This document shows, one piece after another, positions 36,725 to 46,200 of a DNA stretch of 64,000 nucleotides. The notes beneath the pieces were generated by a model that saw nothing but the letters and a program-made list of their open reading frames with translations, was not told where the DNA came from and ran no database searches. The first letter of the stretch is position 1. Every line of letters begins with the position of its first letter. Both the position numbers and the translations under genes were made by a program. Source of the DNA: Actinomycetospora chibensis (GTDB taxonomy: Bacteria > Actinomycetota > Actinomycetes > Mycobacteriales > Pseudonocardiaceae); the NCBI RefSeq assembly GCF_028737215.1, contig NZ_JAQZAM010000002.1:62001-126000 (forward strand), read 5' to 3'.

Positions 36725-37783
36725 GTGACGGGCAAGCACGCGGGAGCAGGTCGACCGACGGCGGCCGAGCCGCTCGGGCCGACCGGACCGGACGACCCCG
36801 GGCCCGACCCGAGGGCCCTCGACGACGTCCGGCCCGAGGTACCCCTCCGGGACATGGCGCCCCTACGTCGCGTGCAGACCGTGGCCCGCTGGGGTCTGCG
36901 CCAGATCGGCACCCGCCGTGGCCGGCGTGTCGTCCTGCGCCGGGTGGCGTTCGGCATGGCCCGTTCCCTGACCTCGGTAGTAGCCGTGGACGTCGCCGGT
37001 GAGAAGTACCTGGTCAGCACGCACGATCGCGCGATCGGGGCGATCACCTTCAGCGAGGGCGGGCTCGACCTGGACCTCATGACCGCGGCCCTGGAACTCG
37101 TCGAGGCCCGTACCGGGCGGGCACTGCGTGGTCGCACGTTCGTCGACATCGGCGCGAACATCGGGACCGCCACCGTCCCCGCCCTGGTCCGGTTCGGGGC
37201 CGCCGGCGGCGTCGCCATCGAGCCGGCCTCAAACAACCTCAAGCTCCTGCGCTGCAACCTCATCGCCAATGAGCTCGCCGACCGGGTGGTCGTCGTCGAG
37301 GCCGCACTCTCGGACAGCCTCGGCACGGCGTTCCTCGAGCTCGGCGAGTCCAACTGGGGCGACCACCGGGTCCGGGCGAGCACCTCGTCCGGCCCGGCGC
37401 GGTACGGCGAGGACGGACGTGCGGTCGACGAGGTCCGCCTCGTCACCTTCGACTCGCTGGTCGAGGACGGGACCGTGGACGTCACGTCGATCGGTGTCGT
37501 CTGGGTCGACACCCAGGGCCACGAGGCCCAGGTGCTCGCCGGCGCGGAGGCGCTCCTCGCGAGCGACGTGCCGGTCGTGATCGAGTACTGGCCGTACGGG
37601 CTCCGGCGCGCGGACGGGCTGGAGCAGCTGCACGCCCTCATCGCGAGCCGGTACCGCACGGTCGTGGACCTCCGGGCCTCCGCCGCGAAGGGCCGGCCCG
37701 TGGAGTTCCCCGCCTCCGAGATCGAACGGCTCGCACCGATCTACGTCGGGACCTCGTACACCGACCTCCTCCTGGTCTCCTAG
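36725..37783 (+). CDS. FkbM-family SAM-dependent methyltransferase
   Basis: The 352-residue protein has an Arg/Pro-rich N terminus of about 60 residues and a class I methyltransferase domain. The SAM loop is 'TFVDIGANIGTATVPALVRFG', followed by 'GVAIEPASNNLKLLRCNLIAN' and the FkbM-type 'VTFDSLVEDG' and 'VVWVDTQGHEAQVLAGAEALL'. FkbM relatives O-methylate sugars or polyketides. The nearby glycan genes suggest a sugar. The GTG at 36725 is chosen because GGGAGGA lies 8 bases before it. Confidence 0.85.
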   Translation: MTGKHAGAGRPTAAEPLGPTGPDDPGPDPRALDDVRPEVPLRDMAPLRRVQTVARWGLRQIGTRRGRRVVLRRVAFGMARSLTSVVAVDVAGEKYLVSTHDRAIGAITFSEGGLDLDLMTAALELVEARTGRALRGRTFVDIGANIGTATVPALVRFGAAGGVAIEPASNNLKLLRCNLIANELADRVVVVEAALSDSLGTAFLELGESNWGDHRVRASTSSGPARYGEDGRAVDEVRLVTFDSLVEDGTVDVTSIGVVWVDTQGHEAQVLAGAEALLASDVPVVIEYWPYGLRRADGLEQLHALIASRYRTVVDLRASAAKGRPVEFPASEIERLAPIYVGTSYTDLLLVS

Positions 37784-37841
37784 GCGGATCGGCCGCGCCC
37801 GCAGGGCCCGGACGCGGTTCGGGTGCCCGTCGGGACGTGCG

Positions 37842-37847
37842 TAGCCT
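37842..37847 (+). promoter_or_regulatory. -10 element (TAGCCT) of leaderless flippase gene
   Basis: TAGCCT is followed by 6 bases and the GTG at 37854. Confidence 0.5.
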
Positions 37848-37853
37848 GGCCCC

Positions 37854-39212
37854 GTGCTGGGCCGTCGGGGTGCGCGGATGGCGAGCCCCGCCGTGCGCGC
37901 CGCCCTCGGCGTACCGGCCAGCCAGGTGCTCCTCGCCGCGTCCGGCTACCTCGTGCTCGTCATGGCGGCCCAGCGGCTGCCCGCGAGCGGGTTCGCGATC
38001 CTCAGCTCGTTCTATCTCCTGGTGAACACCATCGGCCGCGGCGTCTTCGTGGCGATCGAGCTGGAGGTGACCCGGGCGATGGCCGCGGCGATCGCCCGCG
38101 GAGAGAGCAGCGCGCCCACCCTGACCGTGGCGCTCCGGCGTGCCGCGGTCTTCGGAGCGGCGGCACTCGTGCTCGTGCTCGTCTGTGCGCCCCTCGTCCT
38201 GGGGACCGGCGGAGGACCGGCCATCGTCGTGCTGCTGGGGTTCGGTGCGTTGTCCACAGCGACGACCTATCTCGTGCGCGGGCCGCTGGCCGCACAACGG
38301 CGTTTCCACGCCTACGGCGCGACCTGGTGGGGTGAGGCCGCCATCGCGCTGGCCGGGGCCGGGGTGCTGCTCGGCCTCGGCGTCTCGGACACGGACCTCT
38401 GGGCTCTGGTGTTCGTCGTCGCCCCCGTGTCCACGACCGTCATCACCCTCGCGATCGTCCTGCGCGGGCGGCTGGTGGCGAGGCTCCGTCTCCAGCTGTC
38501 GGACCTCCGCGACACCGGCGTCCGACCCAGCCCGGACGCCCACCTGACCAACGCCGCCCTCGTCTGGCTCGTCCTCCTGTTCCTGTCCTCCCAGGGCGTG
38601 TGGAACCTGGTGCCCGTCTTCGTCACGTCGCGGCTCGGCGCCGAGCCCGCGGCCGCCGCCGCCTTCGTCTCCGTCGCCATCCTCATCCGGGCGCCGGTCT
38701 TCGTGTTCCCGGCCGTCCAGGCGTTGCTCATGCCGTCTGCCTCCAGCGCGGCGACCCGTGGCGACCGGGAAGCGCTGGACCGCACGTTCCGGCCCGTGCT
38801 GGTGCTCCTCGCGGCCGGCGGCCTCCTCTGGATCGCGGCATGCGTGAGCGTCGTCCCGTGGTTCTCGCGGGTCGTGTTCCGGGCTGCGCAGACCCCGAGC
38901 ACGACGGTCCTGGCCCTGCTGGGGCTGTCGACGCTGCTGGGTGCCGCGGCCATGGTTCCCCAGACGAAGCTGGTGGCCTCCCTCCGGCACCGCCAGGCGG
39001 CCCTCTCGTGGCTGGCCGGCCTCGCCGTCGGCCTCGGCGTCGCCACCGTCGGGCTCCGCCCGGAGCTGGCGGGCGCCCTGGCCCAGCTCGCCGCGGCGTG
39101 CGCGGTCGTCGGTCTGCTCTGGTTCTTCGACCGCCGCGCCGCGCGGGGACCCGACCGGGCGGTCGGGCTTCCGGCGGACGGCGGGCCGGGGGGACCCCTC
39201 ACGGGCGGCTGA
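37854..39212 (+). CDS. Oligosaccharide flippase-like membrane protein (MOP superfamily)
   Basis: This 452-residue protein has about twelve helices in the pattern of Wzx-like polysaccharide transporters. It starts with 'VLLAASGYLVLVMAAQRLPASGFAILSSFY', the typical first-helix region. 'VFVFPAVQALLMPSASSAATRGDREALDRTF' is a recognisable mid-protein loop. It would turn a lipid-linked glycan from the inner to the outer face of the membrane. Substrate unknown. The TAGCCT hexamer 6 bases upstream marks the GTG as a leaderless start. It is one of two flippase genes in this region. Confidence 0.8.
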   Translation: MLGRRGARMASPAVRAALGVPASQVLLAASGYLVLVMAAQRLPASGFAILSSFYLLVNTIGRGVFVAIELEVTRAMAAAIARGESSAPTLTVALRRAAVFGAAALVLVLVCAPLVLGTGGGPAIVVLLGFGALSTATTYLVRGPLAAQRRFHAYGATWWGEAAIALAGAGVLLGLGVSDTDLWALVFVVAPVSTTVITLAIVLRGRLVARLRLQLSDLRDTGVRPSPDAHLTNAALVWLVLLFLSSQGVWNLVPVFVTSRLGAEPAAAAAFVSVAILIRAPVFVFPAVQALLMPSASSAATRGDREALDRTFRPVLVLLAAGGLLWIAACVSVVPWFSRVVFRAAQTPSTTVLALLGLSTLLGAAAMVPQTKLVASLRHRQAALSWLAGLAVGLGVATVGLRPELAGALAQLAAACAVVGLLWFFDRRAARGPDRAVGLPADGGPGGPLTGG

Positions 39213-39218
39213 TACCTT
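39213..39218 (+). promoter_or_regulatory. -10 element (TACCTT) of leaderless methyltransferase gene
   Basis: TACCTT lies 6 bases before the GTG at 39225 and abuts the flippase stop codon. Confidence 0.45.
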
Positions 39219-39224
39219 GCCCGC

Positions 39225-39965
39225 GTGGTGAGCGTGGGCGTCGTCAGGGTCGAGGCCACCAGGGTCTGGAACCGCGCGAACAAGATGGTGCGGGAGGACG
39301 GTGCCGGACGCACCGCCGGCTTCTTCGCCGGTCAGGCGTGGGAGCACGCCACCCTGCCGCTGCTGCGCCGCCGCCGCGCCGAAGCCCGGTTCACCTTCGA
39401 CGGGGCCGAGCTCCCTTACGAGTACTCGCTCTACGGGCAGACCTGGCGCAACGAGCGGACGATCGAGATCGCGATCGCCCGGCACTTCCTCGCCGCCCGG
39501 GATGCGGGCCGGATGCTGGAGGTCGGCAACGTCCTCAGCCACTACGGCATCCACGGACACGACGTCCTGGACCGCTACGAACGCGCCGTCCCGGGCGTCC
39601 TCAACGACGACGTCATCACGTTCGACCCCGAGACCCGGTACGACACCATCGTCTCCATCTCCACGCTCGAGCACGTGCGCTGTGACGAGGAGGAGAAGGA
39701 CCCCCGTGGCTCCACGAAGGCGCTGGGGAACCTCCGTCGCCTGCTCGCCCCGGGCGGGCGCATGCTGGTGACGGTGCCGGTCGACTGGCACGCGGGCCTG
39801 GACGCTGATCTCGCCTCCGGCCGGTTCGCCCTCGACCGCGGGACGTTCTACCGGCGGACGACCCGCTTCGACTGGGTCGTGGCCGAGCCCGAAGAGGCGC
39901 TCGCCATGCGCTACGGATCTCCCTACGAGGCCGCCAACGGCCTGTTCGTCACGACCACGCCCTGA
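39225..39965 (+). CDS. SAM-dependent methyltransferase-like protein
   Basis: The protein has 246 residues. A class I methyltransferase core is suggested by 'RMLEVGNVLSHYG', 'DTIVSISTLEHVRCDEEEKDPRGSTKALGNLRRLLAPGGRMLVTVP'-type order of motifs, and an N-terminal 'LPYEYSLYGQTWRNERTIEIAIARHFLA'. The SAM loop is atypical (VGNVLSHYG rather than a Gly-rich GxGxG). This form is seen in several glycan-locus methyltransferases. A second in-frame GTG follows one codon later. It lies 12 bases after the flippase gene and may also be co-transcribed with it. Confidence 0.72.
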   Translation: MVSVGVVRVEATRVWNRANKMVREDGAGRTAGFFAGQAWEHATLPLLRRRRAEARFTFDGAELPYEYSLYGQTWRNERTIEIAIARHFLAARDAGRMLEVGNVLSHYGIHGHDVLDRYERAVPGVLNDDVITFDPETRYDTIVSISTLEHVRCDEEEKDPRGSTKALGNLRRLLAPGGRMLVTVPVDWHAGLDADLASGRFALDRGTFYRRTTRFDWVVAEPEEALAMRYGSPYEAANGLFVTTTP

Positions 39966-39983
39966 CCCGGCCCACCGACCGGA

Positions 39984-40409
39984 TCACTCGGGCTCGCCAC
40001 GGGTCGGCAGAGGTTCCGCGAGGTCCGAGGTGGAGCCCTCCGCGGCGGCCTCGGCCTCGGCGCGCCACCGGGCCTCGCGCTCCACGGTGAGCCGCAGGGC
40101 GCCGACCTCCTCCGCGAGACGCCTGGTCTGCTCCTCCAACGTGCCCACCTCACGGGACAGTTGCAGCGACACGGCGAAGAGCACCAGCAGGGACATCAGG
40201 AAGAGCAGGTTGCTCGGCACGGCGACACCGAGGACGGCCGCGGCGCGCACCAGCAGACTCGGGAAGATCGAGAGCAGAACGACGATGCCGGCGACGACGA
40301 TCCAGAGGGCTGCGTACTTCTCCCGCAGCTTGCGGCGGCGCAGCAGCTCGAAGACGAGCACGAACGCCGCCAGCGCGATCACGAGCGTGATCACCGTGAG
40401 CCGGGCCAT
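39984..40409 (-). CDS. DUF2304 membrane protein
   Basis: The 141-residue protein has three membrane helices ('VITLVIALAAFVLVFELLRRR', 'YAALWIVVAGIVVLLSIFPSLL', 'SNLLFLMSLLVLFAVSLQLS') and then a long cytoplasmic coiled coil ('REVGTLEEQTRRLAEEVGALRLTVEREARWRAEAEA' pattern). DUF2304 proteins are commonly encoded beside dolichyl-phosphate-mannose-synthase-like GT2 enzymes, exactly as here, and may anchor or assist them. Its ATG overlaps the GT2 stop by one base, so the two are translated together. Confidence 0.85.
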   Translation of the reverse strand: MARLTVITLVIALAAFVLVFELLRRRKLREKYAALWIVVAGIVVLLSIFPSLLVRAAAVLGVAVPSNLLFLMSLLVLFAVSLQLSREVGTLEEQTRRLAEEVGALRLTVEREARWRAEAEAAAEGSTSDLAEPLPTRGEPE

Positions 40410-41212
40410 CAGGCACTCGCGTCCGGCGGCTCGCGGCGCGCGGGCCCCCGCCGGGCCACTGCCAGGAGGATGGCCGCGACGGCCCGCACGAGGTAGGCGG
40501 ACGACCGCAGCGCACCCTGGCTGGGCCGGCCGGCGGTGCGCTGCCTCATGGCGACGGGCACCTGCTCGATCGTGAGACCTGCACGATGGGCGATCACGAG
40601 CGCCTCGACCGTGTCCCCCAGGTACTCCTCGGGGAAGTCGAACGCGAACAGCTCGAGGGCACTCGGTCCGATCATCCGGAACCCCGACGTGGGGTCCGAG
40701 ACGGGAACACCGGTCAGGCGCGAGAGGATCACCGACAGCGTGCGCATCGCCCACCGGCGCGGGCCGCGCATCGCGTAGTCGCCGACACCCGCGAACCTCG
40801 CTCCGATCGCGATGTCAGCCCGCGACATCGTGGTCAGCAACCGCTGGATGTCCTCCGGGTCGTGCTGCCCGTCGGCGTCGACCTGCACTACGTGGCTGTA
40901 GCCCGCCTCGAGGGCATAGCGGTAACCGGCCCGCATGGCGCCGCCGACACCGAGGTTGAAGGGGAGGCGCATGACCTGTGCGCCCGCGTCCGCGGCACGC
41001 TCGGCGGTGGCGTCGGTCGAACCGTCGTCGATCACGAGCACGTCCGCGGACGGCTGCGTCCGGCGGATCTCCGCGACCACCGACGCGACCGACGCCTCCT
41101 CGTTCAGCGCGGGGAGCGCGATGAGGAGGCTCGCACCACGGGTGCGCGCCCGGTGACGTCTCGCACCCGCGAAGAGAAGCCGGTCCTCTGCGTCGGCAGT
41201 GTCCGAGACCAC
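40409..41212 (-). CDS. GT2 glycosyltransferase, polyprenyl-phosphate sugar synthase-like
   Basis: The 267-residue protein has a GT-A fold: 'LLIALPALNEEASVASVVAEIRR', 'VLVIDDGSTDATAERAADAG', 'VVQVDADGQHDPEDI' (the DxD motif), 'GVPVSDPTSGFRMIG' and a C-terminal 'MRQRTAGRPSQGALRSSAYLVRAV'. This resembles dolichyl-phosphate mannose synthase and would load a sugar onto polyprenyl phosphate to feed GT-C enzymes outside the membrane. The C terminus is hydrophobic and Arg-rich. The GTG at 41212 has TACCAT 6 bases upstream; longer frames add non-homologous sequence. Confidence 0.85.
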   Translation of the reverse strand: MVSDTADAEDRLLFAGARRHRARTRGASLLIALPALNEEASVASVVAEIRRTQPSADVLVIDDGSTDATAERAADAGAQVMRLPFNLGVGGAMRAGYRYALEAGYSHVVQVDADGQHDPEDIQRLLTTMSRADIAIGARFAGVGDYAMRGPRRWAMRTLSVILSRLTGVPVSDPTSGFRMIGPSALELFAFDFPEEYLGDTVEALVIAHRAGLTIEQVPVAMRQRTAGRPSQGALRSSAYLVRAVAAILLAVARRGPARREPPDASA

Positions 41213-41218
41213 GGGCTC

Positions 41219-41224
41219 ATGGTA
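41219..41224 (-). promoter_or_regulatory. -10 element (TACCAT) of leaderless GT2 gene
   Basis: TACCAT on the minus strand is followed by 6 bases and the GTG at 41212. Confidence 0.5.
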
Positions 41225-41264
41225 GGGCGCGAGAGGCCACTCGTTCGGCAACCCCCCGCGCGCG

Positions 41265-42005
41265 TCAGCCGGGCGTCGTGACGTACAGCCGGCTCTGCCA
41301 ACGGTCGCCGGCGCTGGTGTCGGGGTCGGCCGTGACGACGCGGGCCCCGCTCCTCTGGACCAGGGCGCGGACCTCGCGCTCCGGCGTCCCGTGCATCTCC
41401 ATGCCCCTGCGCAACCGGACGGCGACCCTGTTCGGCAGGAGACGCAGCGCGAGCCCGGCCGGGGTGCGGGCCGGGGCGGTCGGCACCTGGAACACGACGA
41501 CCCCGCCCGGACGGACCACCCGGTGGAACTCGCGGGCGTAGCCATGGGCCAGGGACGGGGGCATGTGCTGGAGGACGCGGCACGAGTAGACGAGGTCGAC
41601 CGAGTCGGTGGCGACCCCCGCGAGGTCCGCACCGACCACCTGCTCGAACCGGCAGGCGGACGCGGTCACGGTGCGTCGGGCCGCCGCGAGCATCGTCGGC
41701 GAGATGTCCAGGCCGAGCACGTCACCGAACCCCGCCTGCGCGAGCCCGTGACTCAGGCGGCCCGCACCGCACCCGAAGTCGAGGGCGCGCCCCCGCCCGG
41801 GGTCGAGGCCGAGCTCGGTGAGCCGGGCGAGGACCGCGGCGATCTCCTCGGCGCCGGTCGCCAGGAAGTCCTCCTCGCGCCAGCGCCCGCCGGCCTTGTC
41901 GGTGTCGGTGAGCACGGCCCAGAGGGGGTCCTCCTCGCCGAGGCGGGTCCAGGTCCTCGAGACCTCGTCGATGCCCAACTTCTCGCTCCTGGTCGCTCGG
42001 CTCAC
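41265..42005 (-). CDS. Class I SAM-dependent methyltransferase
   Basis: This 246-residue protein has a clear class I fold. The SAM loop is 'GRALDFGCGAGRLSHGLAQAGFGDVLGLDISPTML', with the acidic residue after strand 2. 'SVDLVYSCRVLQHMPPSLAHGYAREFHRVVRPGGVVVFQVP' is motif II/III. The N-terminal 'SRTWTRLGEEDPLWAVLTD' is typical of a family found in glycan loci. Its target is unknown. The GTG overlaps the stop of the GT4 gene by 4 bases. Confidence 0.85.
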   Translation of the reverse strand: MSRATRSEKLGIDEVSRTWTRLGEEDPLWAVLTDTDKAGGRWREEDFLATGAEEIAAVLARLTELGLDPGRGRALDFGCGAGRLSHGLAQAGFGDVLGLDISPTMLAAARRTVTASACRFEQVVGADLAGVATDSVDLVYSCRVLQHMPPSLAHGYAREFHRVVRPGGVVVFQVPTAPARTPAGLALRLLPNRVAVRLRRGMEMHGTPEREVRALVQRSGARVVTADPDTSAGDRWQSRLYVTTPG

Positions 42006-43147
42006 CGGTCGGCAGCCTTGGTGAAGACCGCCTCGTACGCGTCGAGGACGGCCTCGACGCCGAAGTGCTCGTCGGCGGCGGCCCGGCCGGCCGCAGCGTC
42101 CGGCGGATCGTCGCGGAGGCGGCGCAGCGCCGCGGTCAGCTCGCGGACGTCGCCGGGTGGGACGACCTCGCCGAAACCGGTGGTCCCGACGACGGTGCGG
42201 ACGCCCGGCAGATCGCTCACGACCGCCGGGACCCCGGCGCGCATGGCGACGACCTGCACGATGCCGAACGCTTCGAACGCGTTCACCGACGGCAGAGCGA
42301 AGGCGTCCAGCGAGGCGTAGAAGTCGTCGAGGCGCTCGTCGGCCACGAAACCCAGCAGCGAGATCCGGGGATCGTCGCCGGCGTGTCGCCGGACCCGATC
42401 GACGACGCTCCCGCCCGCCACCCCGAGATAGTCCCCGCCGATGAGCAGCCGGGCGCCGGGGTCGTCGAGGGCGCGGAACGCGTCGACCAGGTGCTCGACG
42501 CCCTTCTCCTCCACCAGCCGGCCCAGGAAGCCGACGTGGAAGCCGGTGCCGTCACGGAAGCCGGGCCGACCCTCGCCGCGCGGGAGGCACGGGGGCGGGA
42601 TCTCGGCGAGAGCCGGCCGGATGACGTCCCACATCCGGCTGTGCCGGGCGTAGTCCTCGCTGCTCACCACCGTCGTCACCGAGTGGCGCAGTGCCCCGGC
42701 GCTGGCGCGGTCGATCGCCCGCCGCTGCAGGCCGTTGACCAGTCCGGGGGGCAGGGTCACGTCGCAGTGGTAGGTCGACACCACCGGTACCGACGACAGC
42801 CGGCTCAGCAGCCCGGCCTCGATCAGCGGCAGGTGCAGGTTGGCCACCCGCGAACGACGCATCTCGTGGAGCGCCATCCGGGTCAGATTGATCCCGATGG
42901 TCCCCTTGCCGACGCGGGCGAGCACCGGCGCGCGCACGATCCGGACGCCGTTCCGCTCGTCGTGGGTGGGCAGCGCCGGGTCGTGCTTGCTGGTGACGAC
43001 GCACACCCGCCACCCGCGCGCGGCGAGGCCCTCGGCGACGTCCCGGGCGACGTTGGTCAGGCCCGACACGTAGGGCGCGTAGTAGGTGAGGACGATGACG
43101 ACGTCGTTCACGACGTCCTCGGCGGTGGGCGGAAGCCCTTCCTGCAC
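42002..43147 (-). CDS. Glycosyltransferase, GT4 family
   Basis: This 381-residue GT-B enzyme starts with 'VVIVLTYYAPYVSGLTNVARDVAEGLAARG', the usual acceptor-side loop. The donor half has 'FHVGFLGRLVEEKGVEHLVDAF', 'LLIGGDYLGVAGGSVVD' and 'ALPSVNAFEAFGIVQVVAMRAGVPAVVSDLPG', which contains the EX7E-type region. It would add one sugar to a lipid-linked glycan. The GTG at 43147 is chosen because GGGGAGG lies 7 bases before it; another GTG at 43111 is possible. It diverges from the Emb-type gene, and a TACCGT lies about 50 bases upstream. Confidence 0.87.
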   Translation of the reverse strand: MQEGLPPTAEDVVNDVVIVLTYYAPYVSGLTNVARDVAEGLAARGWRVCVVTSKHDPALPTHDERNGVRIVRAPVLARVGKGTIGINLTRMALHEMRRSRVANLHLPLIEAGLLSRLSSVPVVSTYHCDVTLPPGLVNGLQRRAIDRASAGALRHSVTTVVSSEDYARHSRMWDVIRPALAEIPPPCLPRGEGRPGFRDGTGFHVGFLGRLVEEKGVEHLVDAFRALDDPGARLLIGGDYLGVAGGSVVDRVRRHAGDDPRISLLGFVADERLDDFYASLDAFALPSVNAFEAFGIVQVVAMRAGVPAVVSDLPGVRTVVGTTGFGEVVPPGDVRELTAALRRLRDDPPDAAAGRAAADEHFGVEAVLDAYEAVFTKAADR

Positions 43148-43199
43148 CGATCGACCTCCCCGCCCGTGGCGTCCGAACCGTCCCGTTCCCCGGGCCCCG

Positions 43200-43205
43200 A
43201 CGGTA
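43200..43205 (-). promoter_or_regulatory. -10 element (TACCGT) of GT4 gene
   Basis: TACCGT on the minus strand lies 52 bases before the GTG. It is divergent from the TAGCGT at 43240. Confidence 0.4.
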
Positions 43206-43239
43206 CGGGGGTCGGAGCGCTGCCGGCGCAGTGGGCGGT

Positions 43240-43245
43240 TAGCGT
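43240..43245 (+). promoter_or_regulatory. -10 element (TAGCGT) of the Emb-type gene
   Basis: TAGCGT lies 32 bases before the TTG start at 43278, giving a leader of about 26 bases with GGGAG. Confidence 0.45.
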
Positions 43246-43277
43246 GGCGACCTCGGCGATCAGGTGGGAGCGGAGGC

Positions 43278-46200
43278 TTGAGCACGGACGCCCCGTCACG
43301 GGACCAGCCGGTCCTCGACAACCCTCCGCAGGGACCTCCGGACCGCGTGCGGCCCATCGCCCGCACGGTCGCCGTGGTCGCCGGACTGGTCGCGATCGTC
43401 GGCGCGCTGGTCCTGCCGTTCGCTCCGGTGGACGTGAGCACCCCCGAGGTCCGCTGGCCCGTCGACCCGCGTGACCCCGCGCCGACGATGCTCATGCTCA
43501 CGGCCTACGAGCCCGTCGACCTCGAGGCCCGCTTCAGCTGCCGGACCGCGCGAGCTGCCACGGCCACGTCGGACGGCGTGGTCCTCTCGACCATGGGTCC
43601 GGACTCGCGTGACGCGGACTCGGACGCACTGACGGTCACGGCGCGCGACGGCGGGGTGACGATCCGCAGCGGGGGCCAGGCCCTGTTCGCCGGCGCTCTG
43701 CCGGACGGTGACTGCAGGTTCGTCGTCTCCGGCGACGCCGCCGGGATGGCTGTCGCGCTCGACGGCACGGTCGTCTCGACGACCGCGAGCCGCATGCCCG
43801 ACCCCATCGACCCGGACGAGCTCGAGGAGGGTGAGGAGGAACCCCTCCCCGACGCCGAGCCCGAGGTCGAGCCCCTCACCCCGCTGCCCGACGTGGACGT
43901 CCTGCGGACCTCGACACCGGCCTCGCCGGACGCCACCGCGGACGACCTGTCGGTGCGCCTCTCGGTCGACGACGCGTTCAACCACGTCCCCTCCGCCACC
44001 AAGTCCGCGCTCATCGTGGTGATCGTCCTGGCCCTGGTCGTGGGGGCCGTGGCGATGTCCGTGCTCGCCCTGCACGCCCGTCGACCCGACCGGGGCGACC
44101 GCGAGCGGGGGCCGCCCGGTGAGCGGATTGCCGCCTGGGCCCGGCACCACGGGCGGCGCCACGTGCAGCGCCTGCGAGCGGCGCCGTGGAGGGCGCTGCC
44201 GCGCCTCGTGGACCTCGTCGTGCCCGCGGTCCTGATCGCCTGGCTCTTCCTCGCGCCGATCACCGACGACGACGGCTACTACAGCGCGATGGCAGCCAAC
44301 GTGCCCTTCTCCGGGTACGTGCCGAACTACTACCAGCTCTACAACCAGGGCTTCACGCCGTTCTCCTGGCCCTACTACGCCCTGTCCTGGTGGCAGACGA
44401 CGTACGGCGTCGGACCGGTGACGCTCCGGGTCCCCTCCCTCGTCCTCGGGATCGCCACCTGGTTCGTGGCCCGGGCGTACGTGGCACGCACGCCACTGCC
44501 GGGCTCGGGCCGGTGGACGCCGGCACTGGCCCGGCTGGCCCTGGCAGCGGGATTCCTCGCCTGGTGGCTGCCCTACAACATGGGCGTGCGGCCGGAGCCG
44601 GTGGTCGGGTTCTTCACGGTCGCCGCTCTCGTCGCGGTCGCCGAGGGACTCGAACGCCGCCGGCTCGCGCTGCTCGGTCTCGCCGTCGGCCTGGCCACGG
44701 CGGGGCTGATGGCCGCGCCGACGGGGTTCATCGCCCTGGCGCCCCTGGTGGCCGCCGCACCGGCGACATGGCGACTGATCCGTGAGGGCTCGGCGACGTG
44801 GTGGGCGGCGGTCGGCCGGTGGGTGGTGGTCCTCGCCCCGGGCGCGGTCGGGAGCCTGCTCGGCTTCTCGGACGGCGCCTATCGCGACTTCGTCCGCTCC
44901 CAGGCCATCTTCGCCCCGATCCAGCGCGCGCAGACCTGGTACCAGGAGCTCTCCCGCTACGAGTCGCTCCTGGGCACCGCGAACCAGTTCGGGTCCTACG
45001 CCCGGCGTGCCGCGGTCCTGGTCTGCCTGCTGGCCCTGGTGTGGTTCCTCGTCCTGCTCGTGGCGACACGGGCCCGCGACATCGTGGTGCCGGCACGCCT
45101 CCCCCTCGCGGGGTGGGCGACGCTCCTCGCGTTCGTGCTGCTGCTGCCCACCCCGAGCAAGCCGACCCACCACTTCGGGGCGTTCGCCGGGCTGGGCGCG
45201 GTGTTCCTCGCCCTGCTGCTGATCGCCGGCCCCCGGCTGGTCGCCGCCCTCGACCGGGAGCGACGGATCCCGCAGGCCGCGCTGGTCGCCACCGGGCTCT
45301 CGGCCGTGCTCGTGCTCGCCCTCGCCGGGCACGGCCGGGACATCTGGCCGTACAGCTGGGGCCTCGGGCAGCCGGCCTACGGCGACTACCCGTCGGTGCG
45401 CGGGCTGGATTTCGACCAGCCGCTCTGGTGGGCGCTCGGGCTCGTCGTCGTCGCGGGGGTGCTCGCCCTCGTCGCTCACCTCCGCGCACCGCACCTACGC
45501 CGTCTCGCCCTCGCGGGCGCCGTGCCCGTGATGGTCGGCGTCCTGCTCGTGGGGTTCACCGTGTGGACGGTCGGCGACTTCATCCGCGCCGCAGATCGCA
45601 CGTCGGCCACCTGGTCGCCCCAGGTCGACGCGTGGCGGGACCCGGCGGGAACGCGGTGCGGGCTCGCGCAGCAGATCGACGTACTCGACCCGCGCGGTGC
45701 CGAGGTCCTACCGACGGCGGTCCTGCCCGGCGGGACCCCTCCTCCGCCCCTGCTCACCGTCGACTCGCCGGACGCGCCACCTCCTGAGCAGCGCACCGAG
45801 CCCTTCGTCCCCGGCGCGGTCTACCCCGACAGCCTTCCGTCGGAGGAGGTGCCGGCCGGGACGCCGACGTGGGGGAGCTTCCTGGTGCCCGAGGAGGGGG
45901 CGACCGCCGACGCCCGTGTGGGCGCCTTCACCACCGACTGGTTCCGGCTCCCTCCGGCCGCCACCGACGCGGGGATCGCCGTGGCCGTGTCCGGTCGGAC
46001 CGGGCGGGACGTCTCGCTGGAGGCGGAGTACGGGCGCGAGACGGCGGACGGATTCACGCTCCTCGGGACCCAGTCGGTCGCGACGCAGGAGGAGTCGACC
46101 ACGTGGCGGACCGTGCCGCTGATCGACGACGACGCCCCGCCCGCCGGTGCGGACGTCGTGCGTCTCGTCGCGAACGACGCGAGCACCACCACCGGCGGCT